From positions 1-62,172 of the forward strand of contig NZ_JABXKJ010000245.1 of assembly GCF_017115085.1 (NCBI RefSeq): a DNA stretch of 62,172 nucleotides, given 5' to 3'. Under the pieces are notes generated by a model that saw nothing but the letters and a program-made list of their open reading frames with translations, had not been told where the DNA came from and searched no databases. The DNA comes from Nostoc sp. NMS7. Lineage in GTDB: Bacteria; Cyanobacteriota; Cyanobacteriia; Cyanobacteriales; Nostocaceae. The position numbers and the translations under genes were made by a program. Shown here piece after piece: positions 16,441 through 25,455 of this stretch (within the stretch, counting starts at the first letter, position 1; each line of letters begins with the position of its first letter).

Positions 16441-19400
16441 ATGAAGAATGACAAGCAGCTAGGTGTCTATACCAAAGAAAATCAGCAGAATTTGCAAAGA
16501 CTAATTAGAGCGATCGCGCTTTCTGAAGGTCAGTTTGCTCTGATTTTAATTCGATGTAACTATAGGCAATTACGTGAGCAAATGTTAGAAAATATTCGCT
16601 CCATCAGCAAGGACATTAATATCAGAGAAATCGTTCTCAAGCCATCAACTACTTCTTTACACAGCACAATAATATCAGAACTATCTTTAGATAATCCTGC
16701 TGTCCTTACAGACTCTTTGCCATCTGCTGTGATGATTTTCGGTATTGAGTCAACTACTGACCTGAAAAACTTAATTACAGGCATCAACCAAGCAAGAGAT
16801 ATCTATGCCGCAACTTTTCCATTTCCAGTAGTGTTCTGGCTAGAAGATGAAGTGGCATCATTACTTTCAAGATTAGCCCCTGATTTCAAAAGCTGGGCTG
16901 TAACCACTATTAAATTTGAAATGGCAAAAGCAGATTTATTTACTTTGATCCGTCAAAAGGCAGAATCTGTACTTGCCAACGTTTTAGAAGCAGATCCCGA
17001 AACATTATTATCTAATACTTTCCTAGATTTAGTTCCCAAATCCCAACACCATTACCAGGAAATAGAATCAGCCCGTAATGATTTGCTGCGCCTGTACGGA
17101 CTTCAATTAACACTAAGATTAGAAGCTAGTTTAGAATTTATGTTAGGGCGAGAGAAATACGCCAAGAATCAAATTAATGGCGCTTTAGCCAATTATCAAA
17201 GAAGCCTACTGTTATGGCAGCAGGAAGAAAGGAGAGTAGCAGAGTCGGTGAATAATTCTTCTTTCCTCCTTTCATATCCTCATTCTACCCCTTCCTCGTC
17301 TTTACTCAATAAAGCAATAGTCGTATTCCACCTGGGGCTGTGTTATCAACGAATGGCACACTTATATCAGAATACTAATAGTAGCTATTGCCAAAATGCT
17401 CTCTCGTGGTTTAAACAATGCTTGGAGCTATTGGAAGAGCTAAAAAGAGAAGACTTAGTTGCTAAATTTATTTTACCTGCTTGTGAAATGCTGCAATGTT
17501 TACAAGCTTGGGGTGACTTAAAAGAATTAGCTCAAAAGTCATTACATCTACATAAAACTTATGGAACTCCGGCACAAATTGCTGAAGATTATGGTTTTTT
17601 GGCAAATGTGGCGGCTTCTGAGTCGAATTGGGTACTGGCTCATGAATTAGCGAATACAGCACTTTCTATCTCTGAAGAAGCAACAGAAGTTTGTCTGCGA
17701 GATGCTTGGCGAAAACGACGACAAGAAAGTTGGTATCTTCTCTTGCTAGCACGTGCACAGCAGCATCTGGGTAAGTGGGAGGAAGCTATCAATAACCTGG
17801 AATGGGCGAGGGTAGTTTGTGAGCTACAACATGAGCCATCACTTTACTTAGAGATTTTAGAGGAACTGCGATCGCTTCACTTTTTTGAGCGTCATGACTA
17901 TACAGAAGCCTTTAAGCTGAAGCAAGAAAAAATTAAAATAGAACATCAGTATGGCTTGCGTGCCTTCATCGGGGCAAGTCAATTGCAGCCGCAACGCCCC
18001 AGAATTAACCCAGTACTAGAATCTCACAAAACACCGTTTATTCCTGAAGAAATTGCCCAAGAAATATCTGCTTCTGGACGTCAACAAGATGTCAATCGTT
18101 TAATTGAAAGAATTGCCCGGGCTGACTACAAACTCACAGTAATTTATGGGCCATCAGGTGTAGGTAAAAGTTCAATTCTCAAAGCTGGTTTAGTTCCAGC
18201 ACTTAAGGGAAAAGTTATCGGTGAACGCACTCATATACCTATTGTTTTGTCTGTTTATACTGATTGGATTACAATCTTCATAAACAGTATAAATCAAGAG
18301 CTTGTATACACAGGAATATCGGTTAATCTTGGCTCTACAGCTACTATGCTGCTAGAAAAGATTCGGTTAGCATCTGAGCGCAATTATACAATAATTATTA
18401 TATTAGACCAGTTTGAAGAATTTTTTTTCATTACTAATCCTTCTACAGAAAGAATAGAATTTTACAAATTTTTTAGTGAATGTTTAAATATTTCATTTGT
18501 CAAAATTATTATTTCATTAAGAGAAGATTATTTACATTATTTATTAGAATTTGAACGTTTGAGCCAGAAAAATAGTACAAGATTATATGATTTAGGCATA
18601 ATTAATAAAAATATTCTTGATAAGGACATCCGCTACTATTTAGGAAATTTCTCTAGCCAGGATGCTAAAGCCATAATTCACAGTCTCACTCAACGTTCAC
18701 ATTATAAACTGAATGAGGAATTAATTAACCGATTAGTACAGGATTTGACAGGAGAACAAGACGAAGTACATCCAATTGAATTACAAATAGTCGGTGCTCA
18801 ACTACAAACAGAAAACATTACCACACTCGCACAGTATAAACTTTGCGGTGGCTCGACAAAATTGGTGGAACGCTGGCTTGGGGAAGTTATTAAAGACTGC
18901 GGTCAGGAAAACGAAGAGTTAAGTTGGAAATTATTATTTGAATTAACTGATCAAAAGGGGAGGCGACCGTTAAAAACTAAAGCTGATTTAGCGGCGGCAT
19001 TAGTTAATAATACTCATATAGATACAATATCAAGCTTTGACACCGTTGGGGAACTGATTTTAGAAATATTAGTGGGTTCAGGGTTGGTGTTGCAAACCAG
19101 AGAAAAGTTAGGCGATCGCTACCAGTTGGTTCACGATTATTTAGTTGAACCAATTCGCCAAAAGAACAATTATGGTATGGTCGCCGAATTAGAAAAAATC
19201 AAACTTGAAAAAAATAGAGCTGAAGTAGGCCAAAAAGTTAGTCAACACCAACTCAATTTGGTGTTGCAACGGCGACTGCGGGAAGCACGGATTGCAGGCG
19301 CAATCCTGGCAATCATGGGGGGAACAATCGCAGCATTATGGTGGCAAGCCGACTTGCAAAAAAGAGCAGCAATTCGCCAAACTCTACGAGCTGAACACAG

Positions 19401-21495
19401 TGAAACCAACTTTAAAATTAGTGCGATCGCTGCTGCTAGCGAAGCTTTGTTTGCCTCTAATAAAGAGTTTGATGCCCTATTAGAAGGTTTGCGGGCTTGG
19501 AGAGGACTTAAACAGGGAGATGGAGTGGAACCAGATACCCGAATGCGAGTGGTGACAGCCCTGCAACAGGCAGTTTATGGGGTAACAGAGGTTAACCGAC
19601 TGGAAGGGCACACGGATATTGTCTGGGGAGTAGCTTTCAGCCCAGATGGTCGGTTGCTAGCATCAGGTAGCCGAGATCAGACGGTGAAACTTTGGCGTCC
19701 TGACGGAACCTTACTCCAAACCCTCAAAGGTCACACTGATGCTGTCACCTGTGTAAGTTTTAGCCCTGATGGTCAAACCCTAGCCTCCGCCAGCCTCGAC
19801 AAAACAGTGCAAATCTGGCATAAAAACCCGGTTACAGGTGAATTTGACCCCAAGCCATATAAAACCCTCAAAGGAGATGGGGATTGGGTTTATAGCGTTA
19901 ATTTCAGTCCTGATGGGGAGTTGTTAGCTACTGGTAGTAAGGATACAACCGTAAAACTCTGGCGCAAAGACGGCAGCTTAGTAAAAATACTCAGAGGACA
20001 TCGAGGGTGGGTTAACTGGGTAAACTTCAGTCCCGATGGTCAATTCATCGCCTCAGCCAGCGACGACAAAACAGTGAAAATCTGGCGACGGGACGGTAGC
20101 CTCGTTACAACTTTACAGGGACATCAGCAGGGTGTAACTGTGGCTATTTTCAGCCCAGACGGTAAATTTTTGGCCTCAACAGGTAGAGATCAGACAGTGA
20201 AACTTTGGCGGCGGGAAAGTAACAACACTAAAAACGGTTTTGACTTTCGTCCTTACAAAACTTTACGACACCATAGTAATACAGTGTGGAGTTTGAGCTT
20301 TAGTTCCGATAGTAAAAAGTTAGCTTCCGCAAGTGAAGACAAAACCATAAACCTTTGGAGTATCACTGGTAATTTACTCAAAACCTTCAAAGGACACAGT
20401 GATGCTGTTGTCAGCGTAGCTTTCAGTCCAAATAATAAATTGCTGGCCTCAGGAAGTTTTGACAAAAGCGTGAAACTATGGAGTTTAGATGCGCCAACAC
20501 CGTCTATTCTTCAAGGGCATCGCAAGCGAGTTTTGAGCGTTGCTTGGAGTCCCGACGGTCAAATGCTAGCTTCTGGTAGTAGCGATCGCACTATCAAACT
20601 TTGGCAACGATACACCAGTAATGGCGAGGTCAAAACCCGACTTTACAAAACTTTAGTGGGGCATACAAATCAAGTTACTAGTATCAGTTTTGACCCAAAA
20701 GGTGAAATATTGGCCTCAGGAAGTTTTGACAAAACAGTGAAACTCTGGCGGCTGGACGGTACTTTAATCATGACTCTCTACGGACATACCGATAGTGTGA
20801 CCAGCGTGAATTTCAGTCCTGATGGTCAGCTTTTGGCATCAGCTAGCAAAGATAAAACAGTGAAACTTTGGAACCGTCAGGGCATATTGCTCAAAACCTT
20901 AGTGGGGCATCAGGGTTGGGTAAATAGCGTAAACTTCAGCCATGATGGTCAGGTTTTAGCCTCTGCCAGTGATGACCGAACTGTTAAACTTTGGCGTCGG
21001 GATGGTACTTTGCTCAAAACTTTTTCGCCCAATGACAGCTGGGTGATGGGTGTCAGCTTTAATCCCACTGACGAGTTATTGGCTTCTGCTAGTTGGGATA
21101 ACACCGTGAAACTGTGGCGACGGGATGGGACGTTGTTAAAAACTTTATTAAAAGGGTACAGCGATAGCATCAATGCCGTAACTTTCAGCCCCAACGGTGA
21201 ATTACTCGCCGCCGCCAGTTGGGATAGTACAGTGAAACTTTGGAGTCGTGACGGCAAATTAATTAAAAGTCTCAATGGGCATCGCGCTGCGGTATTAAGT
21301 ATCAGTTTTAGCCCAGATGGTCAAACATTAGCATCAGCTAGTGATGACAAGACGATAATTCTGTGGAATTTAAATCTTGATCATCTGCTTGTTCGTGGTT
21401 GCGACTGGGTAGACGATTACCTCAAGCACAACCGCAATCTGGAGAAGGGCGATCGCCTTCTTTGTGAAGGCATAACCAGTACAAACCCTTTTTAA
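16441..21495 (+). CDS. Giant TPR-like / STAND NTPase / WD40 protein (module 2 partner)
   Basis: 1684 residues. Residues 1 to about 165 resemble the N-domain of the module 1 partner (FALILIRC, FPVVFWLEDEV, RLAPDFKSW) and lack Walker A. Residues about 170-520 are helical repeats. A STAND-type NTPase follows, with Walker A GPSGVGKSS near residue 570 and Walker B IIIILDQFEEFF near 655. One transmembrane helix (ILAIMGGTIAALWW) lies near residue 953. Fourteen WD40 repeats run from about 1053 to 1640, each ending in forms of DKTVKLW, enough for two seven-blade propellers. STAND proteins are signal-gated switches that oligomerise when the sensor, here the propellers, binds a ligand. Role in signalling, programmed death or phage defence is inference. 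Confidence 0.93.
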   Translation: MKNDKQLGVYTKENQQNLQRLIRAIALSEGQFALILIRCNYRQLREQMLENIRSISKDINIREIVLKPSTTSLHSTIISELSLDNPAVLTDSLPSAVMIFGIESTTDLKNLITGINQARDIYAATFPFPVVFWLEDEVASLLSRLAPDFKSWAVTTIKFEMAKADLFTLIRQKAESVLANVLEADPETLLSNTFLDLVPKSQHHYQEIESARNDLLRLYGLQLTLRLEASLEFMLGREKYAKNQINGALANYQRSLLLWQQEERRVAESVNNSSFLLSYPHSTPSSSLLNKAIVVFHLGLCYQRMAHLYQNTNSSYCQNALSWFKQCLELLEELKREDLVAKFILPACEMLQCLQAWGDLKELAQKSLHLHKTYGTPAQIAEDYGFLANVAASESNWVLAHELANTALSISEEATEVCLRDAWRKRRQESWYLLLLARAQQHLGKWEEAINNLEWARVVCELQHEPSLYLEILEELRSLHFFERHDYTEAFKLKQEKIKIEHQYGLRAFIGASQLQPQRPRINPVLESHKTPFIPEEIAQEISASGRQQDVNRLIERIARADYKLTVIYGPSGVGKSSILKAGLVPALKGKVIGERTHIPIVLSVYTDWITIFINSINQELVYTGISVNLGSTATMLLEKIRLASERNYTIIIILDQFEEFFFITNPSTERIEFYKFFSECLNISFVKIIISLREDYLHYLLEFERLSQKNSTRLYDLGIINKNILDKDIRYYLGNFSSQDAKAIIHSLTQRSHYKLNEELINRLVQDLTGEQDEVHPIELQIVGAQLQTENITTLAQYKLCGGSTKLVERWLGEVIKDCGQENEELSWKLLFELTDQKGRRPLKTKADLAAALVNNTHIDTISSFDTVGELILEILVGSGLVLQTREKLGDRYQLVHDYLVEPIRQKNNYGMVAELEKIKLEKNRAEVGQKVSQHQLNLVLQRRLREARIAGAILAIMGGTIAALWWQADLQKRAAIRQTLRAEHSETNFKISAIAAASEALFASNKEFDALLEGLRAWRGLKQGDGVEPDTRMRVVTALQQAVYGVTEVNRLEGHTDIVWGVAFSPDGRLLASGSRDQTVKLWRPDGTLLQTLKGHTDAVTCVSFSPDGQTLASASLDKTVQIWHKNPVTGEFDPKPYKTLKGDGDWVYSVNFSPDGELLATGSKDTTVKLWRKDGSLVKILRGHRGWVNWVNFSPDGQFIASASDDKTVKIWRRDGSLVTTLQGHQQGVTVAIFSPDGKFLASTGRDQTVKLWRRESNNTKNGFDFRPYKTLRHHSNTVWSLSFSSDSKKLASASEDKTINLWSITGNLLKTFKGHSDAVVSVAFSPNNKLLASGSFDKSVKLWSLDAPTPSILQGHRKRVLSVAWSPDGQMLASGSSDRTIKLWQRYTSNGEVKTRLYKTLVGHTNQVTSISFDPKGEILASGSFDKTVKLWRLDGTLIMTLYGHTDSVTSVNFSPDGQLLASASKDKTVKLWNRQGILLKTLVGHQGWVNSVNFSHDGQVLASASDDRTVKLWRRDGTLLKTFSPNDSWVMGVSFNPTDELLASASWDNTVKLWRRDGTLLKTLLKGYSDSINAVTFSPNGELLAAASWDSTVKLWSRDGKLIKSLNGHRAAVLSISFSPDGQTLASASDDKTIILWNLNLDHLLVRGCDWVDDYLKHNRNLEKGDRLLCEGITSTNPF

Positions 21496-21618
21496 CTATG
21501 AATTACGTTAGCGTTCGCGTAGCGTCTGGTAGAGAAGCGTTAGCGAGTCATCTCCCAAGGGGAGACGCCAAGGGCGAACGAGCGTCATTACGAATTACGA
21601 ATTACGAATTATATTAAA
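21496..21618. repeat. GC-rich element flanked by TTACGAA heptamers
   Basis: Starts AATTACGTTAGCGTTCGCGT and ends in three or more ATTACGA heptamers near 21592-21612. The interior (GTAGCGTCTGGTAGAGAAGC, then GGGAGACGCC) resembles elements at 34.6 and 59.4 kb that also sit in heptamer arrays. Confidence 0.6.
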
Positions 21619-21707
21619 GCCTGAATCAGCAACCGCTCTTAGTTTAGCGGTTGATGAGGCGAACGCACAGTTGTTAATTTCGAGCTAGAAAATAATTTTC
21701 GACATAA

Positions 21708-22055
21708 TCAGCCGCCTGAGCGATCGCTCTCCAACACTTCATGGCTATTTTCTTCGGGAGCCTCTTGTGACAAATTCGCTAAAAATCTTTGTAGTCTCAT
21801 CCGCTCAATGTAAGGCCAACCTCCCTCAGACTCAATATCTTTCAGTAGTGAGTAGAGTTGCCGACGGTTAACAGGCAAACTCTCTTGAAAAACTCCATCC
21901 CGGATCTCTCGGTGTAACTGCTCCAATTGCCGCAGCAAAGCCAAAAGAGCTACAGTATCGCCTTCACAACCCTGAACAGCATCATACACCACAGTGGCGA
22001 TCGCTTGCTCTTTACAAGACAACTTTCCTGATTCAACATTTTTATTATTGTTCAT
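21708..22055 (-). CDS. Conserved-looking hypothetical protein, 115 aa
   Basis: Soluble helical protein. It opens with MNNNKNVESGKLSCKEQ and has a compact core (VVYDAVQGCEGDTVALLALL, then RQLYSLLKDIESEGGWPYIE) and a polar C-terminus. The ATG is preceded by GGAAAGGGTGGC, a good ribosome binding site, which supports a real gene. No named family recognised. It stands alone, convergent with the giant gene at 16441-21495. Confidence 0.65.
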   Translation of the reverse strand: MNNNKNVESGKLSCKEQAIATVVYDAVQGCEGDTVALLALLRQLEQLHREIRDGVFQESLPVNRRQLYSLLKDIESEGGWPYIERMRLQRFLANLSQEAPEENSHEVLESDRSGG

Positions 22056-22863
22056 GCCACCCTTTCCGTATAAATAATGAGATCAACTCAAATTTACCGG
22101 AGATTTTTAATTTTCCCTAGCTTGTCAGTCTAAATTCCTCTAATCAGCCTTGTCCCCCTGTCCCCGCATTCCCTCATTAGCCCTAGCCAGGGGTGAATAT
22201 AACTAGATTTGTATCTTTATCAAAAGCAATTGCGATCCCTCCTAAAAGAGCGTAGTAACCTTTACATAGCCTCCACAGCAGCTAGATGTGATCAGGACGA
22301 GACTTTTTTGATTAAGAGTACTTTGATTTTGAGTTAAAAAAAATCGTATGATCTGGCTGATTTGCCCATCAAACAATGGGCTGTATGTAGTGGCATCACA
22401 TACATAATACAAAAAGACTTGGGCAACGCCGCTTTTGCTATATGCAAGAGCAAAGTGCGAAGCAGACACCCCTCTTCGCGCTCTTTAAGGCAAACACTTA
22501 TGCCTCAAAGTGTGGGGCTTACTCATCTACCCGCCCAACTCTCACAAATGCCACCACCAGTCAAACTGCTGGTTTTTTGCTCCATAGTGACACACATCCA
22601 AAATGGATGCAGTGTGCTACTTACGTCTGGGATTTACACCCCAAGCTCAAGAGAGCGAAACGTTTAATTACGTTTAGCAACAGAAAATTTTGAGCTGCGG
22701 CTGACAACCTAGACGCCCGGACACTTGCTTCAACTCTCTTAATCAGAGCAAAGCCGTGTCCGATCAAAAATAGCTTTTCGCAGAGTAGCGGCTTCTCATC
22801 AGAGATCAAAGCTTCGATGCAGTTTTACAACAAATCTATTAATTTTTGAGATTGAGGTTGACC
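22056..22863. other. Long psbO upstream region
   Basis: About 800 bp with no gene I can support; the open frames within it have low-complexity, non-protein-like translations. It should contain the psbO promoter. Some stretches (AGCGCTCTTTAAGG-like, GTGACACACATCC) look like remnants of dispersed repeats. Confidence 0.4.
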
Positions 22864-23700
22864 ATGAGGTATCGCGCTTTAATTGTTGCATTCTTGGCTT
22901 TGTGCCTGGGGCTAATAACTGCTTGTAGTGATGCTCCTGCTAGTAGTAACAGTAGAGATGTACTCACTTACGATCAAATTCGCGGCACTGGCTTGGCGAA
23001 CAAATGTCCCCAACTAACAGAAACAAGCCGTGGTTCCATTCCCATTGATTCTAGCCAGTCTTATGCCATCAAAGAACTTTGCTTGGAACCAACTAGCTTC
23101 TTCATCAAAGAAGAACCTGCTAATAAACGCCAAGAAGCAGAATTTGTTGCTGGCAAATTGTTGACCAGATACACTTCCACCATTGACCAGGTGCAAGGAA
23201 ATCTAAAAATCAACTCAGATAATAGCTTGACCTTTGCGGAAACTGATGGTCTTGACTTCCAAGCCATCACTGTGCAACTTCCTGGTGGTGAGCGAGTCCC
23301 TTTCCTGTTCACCATCAAAAACTTGGTTGCTCAAAGTCAACCTAGTTTGACCAGTATTAACACCTCCACGGACTTTGAAGGCACCTTCAAAGTTCCTTCC
23401 TATCGTGGTGCTGCCTTCCTAGATCCCAAAGGTCGTGGTGTCGTCAGTGGCTACGATAATGCCGTGGCTCTCCCCGCCCAAGCAGATGATGAAGAACTTA
23501 CCCGCACTAACGTCAAGCGTGCTGAAAATCTCAATGGCAAGATTTCTCTGCGAATCGCCAAAGTAGATAACTCTAGTGGTGAAATTGCTGGTACTTTCGA
23601 GAGCGAACAGCCATCTGATACAGATTTAGGTGCTGGCGAACCTAAAGAAGTTAAGATTCGCGGTCTATTTTATGGACGGGTTGAACCAACTCGTGCCTAA
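22864..23700 (+). CDS. psbO: Photosystem II manganese-stabilising protein PsbO
   Basis: 278 residues, extrinsic 33-kDa-type subunit on the lumenal side of photosystem II that stabilises the Mn4CaO5 cluster. An export signal (ALIVAFLALCLGLITAC) ends in a lipobox-like LITAC, then the mature beta-barrel with TYDQIRGTGLANKCPQL, KELCLEPTSFF and KVPSYRGAAFLDPKGRG, ending VKIRGLFYGRVEP. The two conserved Cys of the mature protein (in ANKCPQL and KELCLEP) form the disulfide known for PsbO. ATG 22864 is chosen over an in-frame TTG at 22846 because it gives a standard signal peptide. A terminator follows at once. Confidence 0.97.
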   Translation: MRYRALIVAFLALCLGLITACSDAPASSNSRDVLTYDQIRGTGLANKCPQLTETSRGSIPIDSSQSYAIKELCLEPTSFFIKEEPANKRQEAEFVAGKLLTRYTSTIDQVQGNLKINSDNSLTFAETDGLDFQAITVQLPGGERVPFLFTIKNLVAQSQPSLTSINTSTDFEGTFKVPSYRGAAFLDPKGRGVVSGYDNAVALPAQADDEELTRTNVKRAENLNGKISLRIAKVDNSSGEIAGTFESEQPSDTDLGAGEPKEVKIRGLFYGRVEPTRA

Positions 23701-23777
23701 ATCCTCTGAAGTAACGCAACTGACTGGCACTCAGAACGACAATTCTGTAAGTATCAGACTTGATCACAAAAGTTAAC

Positions 23778-23817
23778 TTATTTACCCTCTTTTTTCACGA
23801 GGGTAAATAAATTTTTT
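23778..23817 (+). terminator. psbO terminator
   Basis: Twelve-bp stem TTATTTACCCTC (23778-23789) with GAGGGTAAATAA (23799-23810), loop of nine bases, followed by ATTTTTT. Confidence 0.88.
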
Positions 23818-23892
23818 ACAAAGATAAGGAAAAGTTACATACAAGCTCTAACCCAAGAGTGGGTAGGGCGGTTGACTAAAAGACTATCTATG

Positions 23893-24017
23893 TACTTACA
23901 GCAGTTTTCAGGGATTTAGACGACGACTGAGATGGGGAATTGGTAAGTAAAAAGTAGCGTAGTTAAATTACTTGAAAAGCGCTGTAAGTATAACAAAGGG
24001 CATCTCGCCCTTTTTTA
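23893..24017 (+). ncRNA. Candidate structured small RNA with own terminator
   Basis: TACTTACAGC (23893-23902) pairs with GCTGTAAGTA (23981-23990), and after a 2x2 internal loop TTTTCA (23905-23910) pairs with TGAAAA (23973-23978), giving a long closing stem around about 62 nt. Directly afterwards, AAGGGC and GCCCTT form a short hairpin followed by a T run (23996-24017), an intrinsic terminator with no protein gene before it. The region between psbO's own terminator and sigF has no open frame. A short regulatory RNA is the simplest reading; it could also be the leader of the sigma factor transcript. No known Rfam family recognised. Confidence 0.45.
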
Positions 24018-24513
24018 TTGGCTTGCATAAATATACATAGTACTTTTTAATTTTTATTCGTAATTTTTAAAGATTGGATAAATTCCAATTGAATAGACAC
24101 GTAATTTTACTGTAAATCCAACTTTTGCGGCTCTCACAAAATACGGAGTAATTTTGTTTTGTTTGTCTAAATTAACTTCATCATTAATTAATTCAAATTA
24201 AGTACAATCTCGGTTTGATATTTAGTAATTAATTTTATATTTTGTTTATATCCAGTTCTAAAAAAACTCCAGGTCATCCCAAAGATAAATAACCAACTAA
24301 ATACCGATTTTGCCCATTTAAATTTTGCTGGATTGTGAAGTGACCTATAGGATTTTTATAGAAAAGCTTTGTTATTTACCATAGTATTTGCTAGGAAATA
24401 TAGCACGATATTATCTTTGATGTGGTGCGATGCCTACGGCGGGCGGGTACGCCATCGCAGCTGAATTTAAAAGCGAACAATTAAATCTTTCTTTGCTCAA
24501 TAAACAGGGTGCT

Positions 24514-25290
24514 ATGCCTACCACAGTCACCAACGACCTAAAACATGAAATTTGGCAGTTGTTGCGAGAATATCAGCAATCTCCGTCAGAAACAGTCCGC
24601 AATCAACTAGTAGAACTCAATTTTGGACTTCTGAGAAAAGAAGCTCACTACTGGACGAATCAATGTCATGAAACCTACGATGATTTGCTCCAGGTTGGAT
24701 GTTTGGGTTTAATCAGAGCTATTGAAAAATTTGAACTTTCCAAGGGACACGCCTTCAGTTCCTATGCTCTTCCCTATATTCGGGGTGAAATTCAACACTA
24801 TCTCCGAGATAAAGGTGTGACAGTGCGAATTCCTCGGAAGTGGTTAGCCCTACAACAGCAAGCAATAGGAGTTTCACGTACTTGGCGTGAAAAACATCAT
24901 CGTCAACCTAACGACTCGGAATTAGCAGCAGCACTGGAAATTTCTCTAAATGAATGGCAAGAAATTAAATTAGCATGGATCAATCGCGCTCCCTTGAGTC
25001 TCGATGTGCCAATCCAAGACGGAGAAGAAGGCTCTACTTGTTTGGGAGAAATGGTTCCAGATCCTCACTATCGCAGCTTTCAACTAGCACAAGAAGACCA
25101 ACTTCGCTTACAACAAGCATTGCTTCAGCTAGAAAAACGCACCCGCGATGTGTTGGAATGTGTGTTTTTGCAAGATTTGACCCAAAAACAAGTTGCAGCA
25201 CATCTAGGGATCAGTGTAGTAACGGTTTCCCGTAGAGTCAAGAAAGGTCTGGATTCGATGAAAGAGCTTATGGGTGTAGCAGAAGATTGA
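24514..25290 (+). CDS. sigF: RNA polymerase sigma factor, group 3 (SigF-like)
   Basis: 258 residues from ATG 24514. Region 2 (LLQVGCLGLIRAIEKFELSK, then FSSYALPYIRGEIQHYLRDK) binds core polymerase and the -10 element; region 3 follows; region 4 carries a helix-turn-helix (TQKQVAAHLGISVVTVSRRV). The pattern fits the group 3, SigF/SigB-like alternative sigma factors of cyanobacteria, linked in other species to motility and stress. An open frame extends 28 codons upstream to 24430, but that stretch (GATGCCTACGGCGGGCGGGT) is dispersed-repeat sequence, so the internal ATG is preferred. Location near psbO and ftsZ fits Nostoc-type gene order as I remember it. Confidence 0.9.
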   Translation: MPTTVTNDLKHEIWQLLREYQQSPSETVRNQLVELNFGLLRKEAHYWTNQCHETYDDLLQVGCLGLIRAIEKFELSKGHAFSSYALPYIRGEIQHYLRDKGVTVRIPRKWLALQQQAIGVSRTWREKHHRQPNDSELAAALEISLNEWQEIKLAWINRAPLSLDVPIQDGEEGSTCLGEMVPDPHYRSFQLAQEDQLRLQQALLQLEKRTRDVLECVFLQDLTQKQVAAHLGISVVTVSRRVKKGLDSMKELMGVAED

Positions 25291-25455
25291 CTGCAAATAA
25301 ACACCAACCTGCAGTTATGCTGGGTAGGCAGTGCTAAAAATAACCTTGAAATGTCAAAAATTAGGTTATAAAGGGAAGATACTTTGCCTTTGATCCAAAT
25401 TTTAGGCCGGTTGATTTCCACTTTTAAATTTTCTAATGGCTTTTGAGAACAGCTC

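Noticed and set aside
22362..22667. 101-codon frame upstream of psbO
   Set aside because: Ser/Pro-rich low-quality translation with no ribosome binding site, in repeat-like DNA.
24430..24513. N-terminal extension of the sigma factor
   Set aside because: The DNA is dispersed-repeat type (CGATGCCTACGGCGGG) and the residues do not look like sigma region 1.
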